A DNA stretch of 64,000 bases, from positions 62,001 through 126,000 of the forward strand of contig JAXMDM010000002.1 of assembly GCA_046348835.1 (NCBI GenBank), in the 5' to 3' direction. The DNA is from Defluviicoccus sp046348835 (lineage in GTDB: Bacteria; Pseudomonadota; Alphaproteobacteria; Rhodospirillales; Defluviicoccaceae). The notes below the pieces were generated by a model. That model saw only the letters and a list, made by a program, of their open reading frames with translations, was not told the origin of the DNA and did no database searches. This document shows, piece by piece, positions 19,041 to 29,934 of the stretch. Numbering within the stretch: position 1 is the stretch's first letter; every line of letters begins with the position of its first letter. The position numbers and the translations under genes were made by a program.

Positions 19041-19075
19041 CGGTTTCAGCGACAGAGCAACAGGCAACTCACGGC

Positions 19076-20914
19076 ATGACCCACCGATTTAGTCTCGGCA
19101 TCGATCTCGGGACGAGCAACAGCGCGATCGCGATCACCGACCTGGAGACCGACCAGACCCGGCTGGTGGAGATCACCCAGGTTCTCGGGCCCAATCGGGT
19201 GGGCGAGAAGCCGATCCTGCCATCGGCGCTTTACATTCCCCACCCGGACGAGTTCCCCGAGGACGCCGTCTCGCTGCCATGGTCCGGCGAAGCCGGCGAC
19301 CGCGCCATCGTCGGCATCTTCGCCCGCGATCACGGTGCCCTCGTCCCGGACCGGTTGATCACATCGGCCAAGTCGTGGCTGTCGAACCCCCACATCGACC
19401 CGCGGCAACCGATGCTGCCGTGGAACTCCGATGTGGAGCAGAAGCTTTCGGCGTTCGAGTGCTCCCGCCGGTACCTCGAGCATCTGCGTGAAGGCGTGCT
19501 CTATGCGGAGCGCCGGCAGGAACGGGATTGGGATTTCTCGCAAGGCCAGATCGTTCTGACCGTTCCGGCATCGTTCGACGAGGTGGCGCGCAACCTGACC
19601 GCCGAAGCGGCGGAAGCGGCCGGGCTCGGCAAGGTGATCTTGCTGGAGGAACCGCTCGCGGCGTTCTACGCCTGGACGGCACAGGCGGGGAAGGAGTGGC
19701 GGAGCCAGGTGCGGCCGGGCGACATCGTCCTCGTCTGCGACGTCGGCGGCGGGACCGCCGACTTCAGCCTGATCGCGGTGACCGACCAGGGCGGCTCGCT
19801 GGAGTTGGAGCGGATCAGCGTCGGCGAGCACATCCTGCTTGGCGGCGACAACATGGACATGGCGCTCGCCTACACCTTGAAGGCGAAGCTGGAAGGCGAG
19901 GGGGCGTCCATCGATACGTGGCAGTTCCTCGCCCTCGTGCATGCCGCGTCCGCCGCCAAGGTCACCTTGTTCGACACCGACGCGCTCGACGAGGTGCCGA
20001 TAGCGGTTCCGTCCCGTGGTTCCAGCCTTTTCTCCGGATCGTTGGCGACGAAGCTCGATCGATCGACCCTGGAGCAGGTGGTTCTCGAAGGGTTTTTCCC
20101 GCTGACGGACGCCACCGAGCGGCCGAAGGAGGGGCGGCGGACCGCCTTGCGCGAGTTCGGGCTGCCTTACGCCGCGGACGCGGCGGTCAGCAAGCACATT
20201 GCCCGCTTCCTCTCCCGGAGCCTTGCCAACGTTCGCGCCAGTGACGCGCTGAGCAGCCTGATCGCTCCCGTCGATCCGTCAACGCCGTTGCTGATGCCGA
20301 CCGCGGTGCTGTTCAACGGCGGCGTGTTCAAGGCTCGTCCCATCCGCGACCGGGTGCTCGAGCTGCTGGGCTCCTGGAACGCCGATCGTCCGGTGCGGGA
20401 ACTGGAAGGGTTCCAGCCGGATCTGGCCGTCGCCAAGGGGGCGTCCTTCTACGGGCGCAACCGGATCACCGGCAAGGGCATCCGCATCAAGGCCGGCGCC
20501 GCCCGCTCCTACTATATCGGTCTTGAGACATCGATGCCGGCGGTGCCCGGGTTCACCCCGCCGGTGAAGGCGCTCTGCGTCGTTCCGCAGGGGATGGAGG
20601 AGGGATCGCAGCTGCTGATTGACGGACAGGAGTTCGGCCTGATCACCGGCGAGCCGGCGGAGTTCCGCTTCTTCTCATCGGAAGTGCGCAGTGGCGATAC
20701 GGCAGGCCAGATTCTCCCCGACGCCGAGCGGGAATTGGAGGAGACGAGCCTTCTCGAAATTAACCTGCCGCCGGTCGATGGATTCCCGGCAGGACAGGCG
20801 GTCCCGGTGCGAATCAATCCGGTGGTTACCGAGCTCGGCAACCTGGAGCTGTGGATGAAGCACATCAACTCGGACCGGCGGTGGAAGGTCGAGTTCCAGG
20901 TACGGACGGAATAG
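19076..20914 (+). CDS. Atypical Hsp70 family ATPase, first of pair
   Basis: A 612-residue Hsp70/actin-fold ATPase. Phosphate-1 motif GIDLGTSNSAIAI, phosphate-2 motif CDVGGGTADFSLI and adenosine motif LFNGGVFKARPIRDRVLELL are intact. The C-terminal third does not resemble the canonical DnaK peptide-binding domain, and there is no EEVD-like tail or neighbouring dnaJ or grpE. It lies 35 nt after the DUF2760 gene and 34 nt before a second Hsp70, forming a conserved three-gene cassette. It probably acts as a specialised chaperone in the cytoplasm. Confidence 0.92.
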   Translation: MTHRFSLGIDLGTSNSAIAITDLETDQTRLVEITQVLGPNRVGEKPILPSALYIPHPDEFPEDAVSLPWSGEAGDRAIVGIFARDHGALVPDRLITSAKSWLSNPHIDPRQPMLPWNSDVEQKLSAFECSRRYLEHLREGVLYAERRQERDWDFSQGQIVLTVPASFDEVARNLTAEAAEAAGLGKVILLEEPLAAFYAWTAQAGKEWRSQVRPGDIVLVCDVGGGTADFSLIAVTDQGGSLELERISVGEHILLGGDNMDMALAYTLKAKLEGEGASIDTWQFLALVHAASAAKVTLFDTDALDEVPIAVPSRGSSLFSGSLATKLDRSTLEQVVLEGFFPLTDATERPKEGRRTALREFGLPYAADAAVSKHIARFLSRSLANVRASDALSSLIAPVDPSTPLLMPTAVLFNGGVFKARPIRDRVLELLGSWNADRPVRELEGFQPDLAVAKGASFYGRNRITGKGIRIKAGAARSYYIGLETSMPAVPGFTPPVKALCVVPQGMEEGSQLLIDGQEFGLITGEPAEFRFFSSEVRSGDTAGQILPDAERELEETSLLEINLPPVDGFPAGQAVPVRINPVVTELGNLELWMKHINSDRRWKVEFQVRTE

Positions 20915-20948
20915 AGGGAGAAGAGCGGGAACCCCGTCGCCATCATCC

Positions 20949-23753
<2,805 letters not shown>

Positions 23754-23754
23754 A

Positions 23755-26700
23755 TCAGGTGCCGAGGCCCAGGCGCCGTCGCTCCTCTTCCGATAGGGCG
23801 GGCCGGTCCAGCAGCGGGACCACCTTCTCGCGGGCGTAACGAATGAACTCGTCGGCATTGGTTGCCGGGATTCGTACGCCCCGCATCTCGCCATTGGCGT
23901 AGAACGCCGCCAGATACCCCCCGTCCGGGCTGACGACGATACCCGAGAGGGGCTGGCGCGGCGGAGGTAGAAGCGCCAGCGGGAGGTCACCGTCGCCGAT
24001 CAGGTCAATGCTGCCATTGGGGCGCACCCGCACGCGATGGCGTGCGTTGATCCACCAGGCGTCGTCGCTTTCCAGCGTGTTGGCGTCGATATTCCACGTC
24101 CAGGCCTGTGGGACACCTCCCGCCGTCGTGCGCAATATGTCGATGGTGTCGCCGTGGGCGTGCACGGCGATGACCGGCTTGGCCGGTTCGCCCTCGGTGG
24201 CGACCGGCAGGCCGCCGATGGTATTGACCACACTCCCATCGCCGATCCGCCACGAGCGGACGAAACCGTCTTCCGTGACCGTCGCGACGCGGTCGCCGGC
24301 GGGGTCGAACCCGGCACCGACAACCCGGGCGGTGTGGACTAGCGTTCTCTTCACGGTGCCGGACCGGTCCCAGATGCGAACGGTGTCTCCGGCGGCGGTC
24401 ATCAAGTGCTGGCCGGTATCGTCGAATACGACGGCGGTGACCGGTGCATCGTGTCGAAGAGGATCTGCCATCGGCTTGCCGGATCGGACATCCCAGACGC
24501 GCACCATGCCATCGGCGGCACCGGTGGCAAGCCGCTGGCCGTCTGCATCGAAAGCGAACGACGTTACCGGCGCCGAGTGATCGAGGCTGACGAGGGGGGC
24601 ATCGTTACCGGTTGCGTTCCAGACATTGGCGTCCCACACGGCAACCGTGTTTGCCGAAATCGTCAACAAGCGGCCGCCATCGGGGCTAAATGCGATGTTG
24701 GCAATCGGTGCATCGCCGCCGGGCCGTAGTTCCCTGATGACGGCGGTCCGTCCGCCGGCGCCGCCGAGATTCCACACCTGGATTCGATTGGCGGTCCCCA
24801 CCGTCACCAGCCGACGGTCGGCCACGTCGATTGCCCCGGTATGCATGCCGGGAACGGTGGGAAGCTTCTCCGGCCGCAGCGGCCTCGCCGCCAGCGTCCA
24901 AAGAAAGGCTCGTCCGTCGGAAAAACTCGCGGCGAGGCTTTCCCCCTCGAGGAACGCGACAAAAGCATAGCGCCCGGAAACCTTCGCCGGCCCTTGCAGA
25001 ACATCCAGCATCTCGCCGCTGGTCGCGTCCCACAGGCGGACGGTGCCGTCCAGTCCTGCGGATGCAATCAACTCGCCGCTGGGATCGAACGCGACGCTGA
25101 TCGCCTCGCGATTGTGCCGGTCGAGCGTATCCCACGAGGAAGCCGTCAAGACCACCGGCGGTTCGGGCCGCGGCCGCGGCCGCGGCCGTCCGGGCGCGCC
25201 GGGTTCCGGTGTCGCCGATCCGCTAAGGGTATCCCGATTGGAGGCGTCGGGGTCGGATGAGCGAAGGCACGGGGTTGGCGGTCTCTGTTCGCTCCCAAGC
25301 CCGCCGGCTTCGGCCGCGGCTTCCGCCGCAGCCGCGGCGCCGGCATGGGTGCACCATAGGCGCAGGCTACCGTCGTTACCGGCGGTGACCAGTCTGCCGC
25401 TGTCCCGGGGGCTGAACCGCGCGGACCGTACAGGGCTGCCGGAATCGAGGATGTAGAGCAGATCTCCGGTGGCGACGTCCCAAACCTTGGCGGTTCCGTC
25501 CCAGGACCCGGTAACGGCGCGGCGACCGTCAGCGGAGAAGGCGAGAGTAGTGACACCGAACCGGTGTGAGCGCTGTCCGTTGGGCTCCCTCGCCAACGAT
25601 GTGTCTTCCAACGGGACCAAGGCGTTCGGCGGGCGATCGGGCGCCGTCTCATCCCAACCCCAGATGATCGCTTCCATGACATAGGACGCGGTGAGGATTA
25701 GTTGACGCCCCGGATGGTCGGGATCGGCGGTGAAAGCAATGGTGGAGACGTTGCTCTGCAACAGCGGCGGAGCGCCTTTGCGGTTGGCTGTCCAGACGAT
25801 CAGAGGCTTCCCCGAAGCCGTGTCCCAGATGGTCGCTTGATTCCAGTCGGTGATCGTCGCCAACAGCCGGCCGTCGGCACTGAATGCCGCGCCCAGTACC
25901 CGCTGCGGAGCCGGCTTTGCCTTCTCGCGGAGTAAGGCCGGATGGACGATTGGCTCCAGTGCCTTCCAGCCGGCTTCATCGGTCCATTGCCAGCGCTGAA
26001 TGACGCCCTTCTCGTTGGCGGACACCAGCATCTTCGTGGCAGCACTGACGGCGAGCGCGGTGACCGGCGCCGTATCGTCCAAACTCCCGAAGATGCGCCC
26101 TAGCGGCCGGGCGACGCCGCGCTCGAGAGCATCGACGGCGGCTTCTTGCGTGTGTGGCTGGCCTATGGGCAGGAATCTCCACACCGCGCGATAGAACCGT
26201 TTGTCCACCGGCGACCGCACCGTGTCCCACATCGCCGTCCAGAGCGCACCATAACTCCAGCGGTCGAACGGCGAGTCCAGCAGCCGCGCCGAGGCGGCGC
26301 GCAGCGGCGGCATCTTGTGCGGGTCGAAGGGCCAGCGAATAAAATCGGCCAGGTCGGGCCGGCGCTGGGCCGGAAGGGCATCGAGAGCGGCAAGGATGGC
26401 AATGCGGCTATCGCCGCTTTCCAGCGCGAAGCGGGCTTGGCTGGCGATTACCCGTGCTTCCGCCTCGGATGCCGCCTGCTGTGTGTTCATCGCGACGGAA
26501 AAGAACATGACGGTCAGAACAAACAGCAGGAAGAACACCCCGGCGAAGGAACGCCACATCCATAATTGCCGCCGGCGTGCCCGTTTCCGCGCGGTACGTA
26601 CCCGCTCCGCCGCATCTTCGCTCCGGCTGAGGAACCGCATCGCCAGAGCGAAGTCGCCGCCGTACCGGTTCGCCCAGTCGGCGGTGGGATCGCGTTGCTG

Positions 26701-28104
26701 CCGCCAAGCCACCGCCCGTTGAAGATTGAGACCGCTCAAAAGGTCGCTTTCGTCCCGTCTGTTCTTCTGCGCCTCCCGTTCCAACTCCCGGTACGCTTCG
26801 GCGTCGTGAGCCTCGTTGGAGGACCAGGTGCGCAGGCGTTGCCAGCGCTTGATCAGGCTTTCATGGCTGATGTCGAGCTTCGTGCGATCCTCGACCATCT
26901 CACTGGGGTCGGGCATCAGAAAGTTGGCCCCGGGGGCGCGGAACGCATCGGCAACCGCCGCGACGTCTGCAAGCGGCACCGCGGCAAGCCGGGCGATCTC
27001 CCGTGCCTCCGTCGGCCGGCGAATGTTGGCGGGAGACTCGCTCAACCGGCGGAACATGACCTCGGCGATCATGCGCTGGGTGTCGTTGGCAAGGCCCTGG
27101 TAAATTTCGTCGGCATGGCGGTCGAGGGCGTGCAGGAGGCCGCCGACCCGATCATAGTCGTCCAGGTCGAGTTCGATCCGCTGGCCGGGCGACAGCGCTC
27201 GCGCTTTCGAGGTCCACATGCGCATCAACAGGTGCTGTAGCACCGGGAGCTGGTCCGGGCCGCCGTTCGTCTCATTGAGTAAGAGGTTGAGCAGAGACTC
27301 GCTGACGTCGCCGTCGAATGCGCGAGCCGGGCCGAGGATGGCTAACCGCCGCTGCTCCCGGCTGAGACGGGGGGTAAGGTATTGGCTCTCGTTGATCGCC
27401 TCGGGCAGCCCTTCGAAAAGCGCACAGTCGCCGATGAAGTCGGAGCGCATCGTCAGGACCACGTAAACCGGGAACTGCTCTTGCTCGGCCGAGGCGAGCA
27501 GAAGGGCAATGAAGGCGTCGGCCTCGTTGATGTCGCCCTCGCGGCGAAAGCGAAAGATCTCCTCGAACTGATCGACGACCACCAGGAGATTGGTTTTTGG
27601 CGGCAACGGGTTCGCCGTCAGCACTTCCACGATGCCGAGCGGGCCTCGTCGCAACCGGGCGCCGAGAAGGCCGCGGCCGATGGCGCTGCTGCTGCTGGCT
27701 CCGTCCGGCGCCAAGCCAACCTGAGCGGACAGCTTTGCCGCCAGTCGGTGCATCGGCCTGCCTCCGGGCCGCATCACCGCGAACCGCCAGCGCGCACCTT
27801 CCGGCACACCCATCAGGCCGGTTTCCAGGGCGGCTACCAGGCCGGCGCGGACAAGCGACGACTTGCCGCAGCCCGAGGTACCGACGACGGCAAGAAAGCG
27901 CGAGGTCTTCAGCCGCTGCACCATTTCGTCGGTCTGGGTTTCCCGACCGAAGAAGATGTCGCTCTCATCGGAGCGAAACGGTCGCAGCCCGGGGTAGGGA
28001 TCGCGCGGCTCCGGAGGCATCGTCGGTGCCGCAGCGGCCGACGCTGGGTCGGTTGCCAGGGTTGCGGGGGTGACGACGGTATCGCCCGCCATCTGCCGCC
28101 TCAC
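23755..28104 (-). CDS. nSTAND1 NTPase with transmembrane helix and WD40 repeats
   Basis: A 1449-residue signal-transduction ATPase. The N-terminal nSTAND1 module opens with YPGLRPFRSDESDIFFGRE, a Walker A loop GTSGCGKSS (residues 75-83) and Walker B LLVVVDQFEE (173-182). Helical regions follow, then one membrane helix around 515-537 (FAGVFFLLFVLTVMFFSVAM), and from about 685 a WD40 beta-propeller region with blades such as GRRAVTGSWDGTAKVWDVAT, GLDGTVRLWDATSGEMLD and ATGAADGMVRVWDVRSGKP. An Arg-Pro-rich insertion lies near 970. The start ATG overlaps the stop of the upstream TIR gene (ATGA), implying translational coupling. Known relatives use WD40 as sensor and STAND as switch, so its likely partner effector is the TIR protein. 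Confidence 0.92.
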   Translation of the reverse strand: MRRQMAGDTVVTPATLATDPASAAAAPTMPPEPRDPYPGLRPFRSDESDIFFGRETQTDEMVQRLKTSRFLAVVGTSGCGKSSLVRAGLVAALETGLMGVPEGARWRFAVMRPGGRPMHRLAAKLSAQVGLAPDGASSSSAIGRGLLGARLRRGPLGIVEVLTANPLPPKTNLLVVVDQFEEIFRFRREGDINEADAFIALLLASAEQEQFPVYVVLTMRSDFIGDCALFEGLPEAINESQYLTPRLSREQRRLAILGPARAFDGDVSESLLNLLLNETNGGPDQLPVLQHLLMRMWTSKARALSPGQRIELDLDDYDRVGGLLHALDRHADEIYQGLANDTQRMIAEVMFRRLSESPANIRRPTEAREIARLAAVPLADVAAVADAFRAPGANFLMPDPSEMVEDRTKLDISHESLIKRWQRLRTWSSNEAHDAEAYRELEREAQKNRRDESDLLSGLNLQRAVAWRQQRDPTADWANRYGGDFALAMRFLSRSEDAAERVRTARKRARRRQLWMWRSFAGVFFLLFVLTVMFFSVAMNTQQAASEAEARVIASQARFALESGDSRIAILAALDALPAQRRPDLADFIRWPFDPHKMPPLRAASARLLDSPFDRWSYGALWTAMWDTVRSPVDKRFYRAVWRFLPIGQPHTQEAAVDALERGVARPLGRIFGSLDDTAPVTALAVSAATKMLVSANEKGVIQRWQWTDEAGWKALEPIVHPALLREKAKPAPQRVLGAAFSADGRLLATITDWNQATIWDTASGKPLIVWTANRKGAPPLLQSNVSTIAFTADPDHPGRQLILTASYVMEAIIWGWDETAPDRPPNALVPLEDTSLAREPNGQRSHRFGVTTLAFSADGRRAVTGSWDGTAKVWDVATGDLLYILDSGSPVRSARFSPRDSGRLVTAGNDGSLRLWCTHAGAAAAAEAAAEAGGLGSEQRPPTPCLRSSDPDASNRDTLSGSATPEPGAPGRPRPRPRPEPPVVLTASSWDTLDRHNREAISVAFDPSGELIASAGLDGTVRLWDATSGEMLDVLQGPAKVSGRYAFVAFLEGESLAASFSDGRAFLWTLAARPLRPEKLPTVPGMHTGAIDVADRRLVTVGTANRIQVWNLGGAGGRTAVIRELRPGGDAPIANIAFSPDGGRLLTISANTVAVWDANVWNATGNDAPLVSLDHSAPVTSFAFDADGQRLATGAADGMVRVWDVRSGKPMADPLRHDAPVTAVVFDDTGQHLMTAAGDTVRIWDRSGTVKRTLVHTARVVGAGFDPAGDRVATVTEDGFVRSWRIGDGSVVNTIGGLPVATEGEPAKPVIAVHAHGDTIDILRTTAGGVPQAWTWNIDANTLESDDAWWINARHRVRVRPNGSIDLIGDGDLPLALLPPPRQPLSGIVVSPDGGYLAAFYANGEMRGVRIPATNADEFIRYAREKVVPLLDRPALSEEERRRLGLGT

Positions 28105-29648
28105 GCGGCTTTCGGCTGCATCCGAGCCTTGAGCCGATCGAGAAACACACGCACTTCGCGCTCGATTGCCGTCGCATCGTTGGCTGCGCTGCGGCAGTCA
28201 TAATTCTCCAGGCCATCGAGGTAGACATCGACCGGCGGCTTAGGTCCGGGCGCTTCCGGCGGAGGACCCTGGAAGATGCCGAGCGCGGCAAACGGCTGGG
28301 TGCGGAAGGCCCGCGATTTTCGGCATTCGAGGAGTTGGCGTGCGACCCAAGAGTCCTTTGCCTCGCCGTAGACGACGATCAGGCCGTCACACTCCCGCAA
28401 CCCTCGCTCCAGGAGTTCGCGATTATCGGGGGAACTGCTGCCGAACCTGATCAGGATGAATTCCGTCTTCAGCCGCATGAGAATGGCCTGGATTTGCTCG
28501 GCGAGGTGGCGGTCGCTGTTATCGACGTTGACGCAGATCAAGCTCGGGCTGGGCGCCATCGACTTCGCCTTCGGTACCGTCAGCGCCGATAGGATCGCGC
28601 GCTCGAAGTCGACGAGGCTTTCCGCCCGCACCGTCGGCGATCGCAACAACGCACCGAGGTGCTCGTCTTTTATCGCTGAGACATCGAGCGACGGATTGCA
28701 CCACTGGAGCACGGGGACCGAACCGACGGAGTTGTTGGTGGCCAGTTCCCATTGCAGGTTGGGGTATCCCTGGGGCACGTCCTTCGGTCGCTTGCCGCGG
28801 CTGGCGCTCAACAATTGAACGAAAACTTCGGACGCGCCGAGATCCTTTGCCACCGCTTCGCGGAATGCCGTCGCTTCGGGGGGATAATAGACGCCTGCCG
28901 CCGGCAGCACTTCGATCCCATGCTGATCGAGATAGGCGCGCACGCCGTCGCGTTCCTCCTCCAGATCGTCGGTGGCTTCGGCGAGAAATACGCGCTTGCC
29001 GATCAACGGCGACGATCCGGCCGTAGGCGGGCTGTTGAGCAGCGGCTGCGGCGGGTGATCGGGTAGACCCTGCTCCGGCTTCGCCGGCGCCGGCGAAGCC
29101 GTCGACATTTTCGTCAGGACGTCGGCGATGGCCCGGCTTAACTCCAGGATTTTAACATAGAAAGGAGCATGGGTCGGGTTGTCGGGATTAGGCAGGGGAT
29201 GTCCGAACGTGATGTTGTTGCTACCGCCATAGAACGGGAACCGCTTGCGATCGCGCAGTTCGGCCGGCAGTGCCTCGTCCGGAACGGGTTCCTTGGCGAT
29301 GACGATGACCGGGGCGTCCCCGCGTGCGCGGATGGCTTCCAGAAAGGCGTTCCGTTCGCGACGACACCAGTCCGAGGAGAGATAGCCGGGAGACAGCATG
29401 ACCACCAAGATCGCGGAGGCACGAACGTTCTCGGTCAATTGCTGGCTGAGCGACTGGTCATAGCGCAAGTCGTCGTCCTTCCAGAGCGTGACGTCGCGTC
29501 GCCCGAGCCGCTGTTGGACCTCGTTTTCCAAAGTTTCGTGAAATGCACTCACCCATCCAGAAGAAACACTCGACCCCGGTACGGGCAAATCGTCGATATG
29601 CGCATAACTCAGAAAGGTGTCGTAAGCGCAGCCGTACGCAAAGGCCAT
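28101..29648 (-). CDS. TIR domain protein with additional TIR-like domains
   Basis: A protein of about 515 residues. The N-terminal TIR domain starts with YDTFLSYAHIDD, contains TLWKDDDLRYDQS (the BB-loop region) and ends with MLSPGYLSSDWCRRERNAF, in which the glutamate of WCxxE is the expected NADase catalytic residue. A second segment (RVFLAEATDDLEEERDGV to FVQLLSASRGKRP) and a third (CVNVDNSDRHLAEQIQAIL to LIVVYGEAKDSWVARQ) look like further TIR/DUF4062-like Rossmannoid domains. The ATG at 29648 was chosen because gga lies upstream; a GTG at 29663 would add five residues. Its stop overlaps the nSTAND1 start by 4 nt. It is probably the effector of a TIR-STAND pair that depletes or modifies NAD, an inference from family knowledge. 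Confidence 0.87.
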   Translation of the reverse strand: MAFAYGCAYDTFLSYAHIDDLPVPGSSVSSGWVSAFHETLENEVQQRLGRRDVTLWKDDDLRYDQSLSQQLTENVRASAILVVMLSPGYLSSDWCRRERNAFLEAIRARGDAPVIVIAKEPVPDEALPAELRDRKRFPFYGGSNNITFGHPLPNPDNPTHAPFYVKILELSRAIADVLTKMSTASPAPAKPEQGLPDHPPQPLLNSPPTAGSSPLIGKRVFLAEATDDLEEERDGVRAYLDQHGIEVLPAAGVYYPPEATAFREAVAKDLGASEVFVQLLSASRGKRPKDVPQGYPNLQWELATNNSVGSVPVLQWCNPSLDVSAIKDEHLGALLRSPTVRAESLVDFERAILSALTVPKAKSMAPSPSLICVNVDNSDRHLAEQIQAILMRLKTEFILIRFGSSSPDNRELLERGLRECDGLIVVYGEAKDSWVARQLLECRKSRAFRTQPFAALGIFQGPPPEAPGPKPPVDVYLDGLENYDCRSAANDATAIEREVRVFLDRLKARMQPKAA

Positions 29649-29810
29649 ATCGTCATCCAGCACGATTCTTCGGCTGACAACCGTTTATCGGAGAGCGACA
29701 GGGGGTTCGCGCACGGGCCTTTATGCTGGCTCAATCCCGGCGAAGCGGTTCCGCCGCGTTCACCGCCCCATCCCTCTGGCAGCCGCTAAACCCGAAAAAT
29801 TAACCCAAAA

Positions 29811-29839
29811 ATAGTCTGCGAATCGCCCGCGGTTGTCAA
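29811..29839 (-). promoter_or_regulatory. Candidate sigma-70-type promoter for the TIR/nSTAND1 operon
   Basis: On the minus strand TTGACA (29839-29834) is followed by a 17-nt spacer and GACTAT (29816-29811), with an AT-rich tract just downstream. The -35 matches the consensus fully and the -10 matches 3 of 6. It points to the TIR gene about 145 nt away. Confidence 0.4.
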
Positions 29840-29934
29840 TGCCGACCGGCTGATTCAACTATCCTTCGAAGATGGCCCACGGCGTCCTCCGCCCTCCGCA
29901 ACGTCCGATGCGGGCAATGTGTCCTTCCGCCCGT

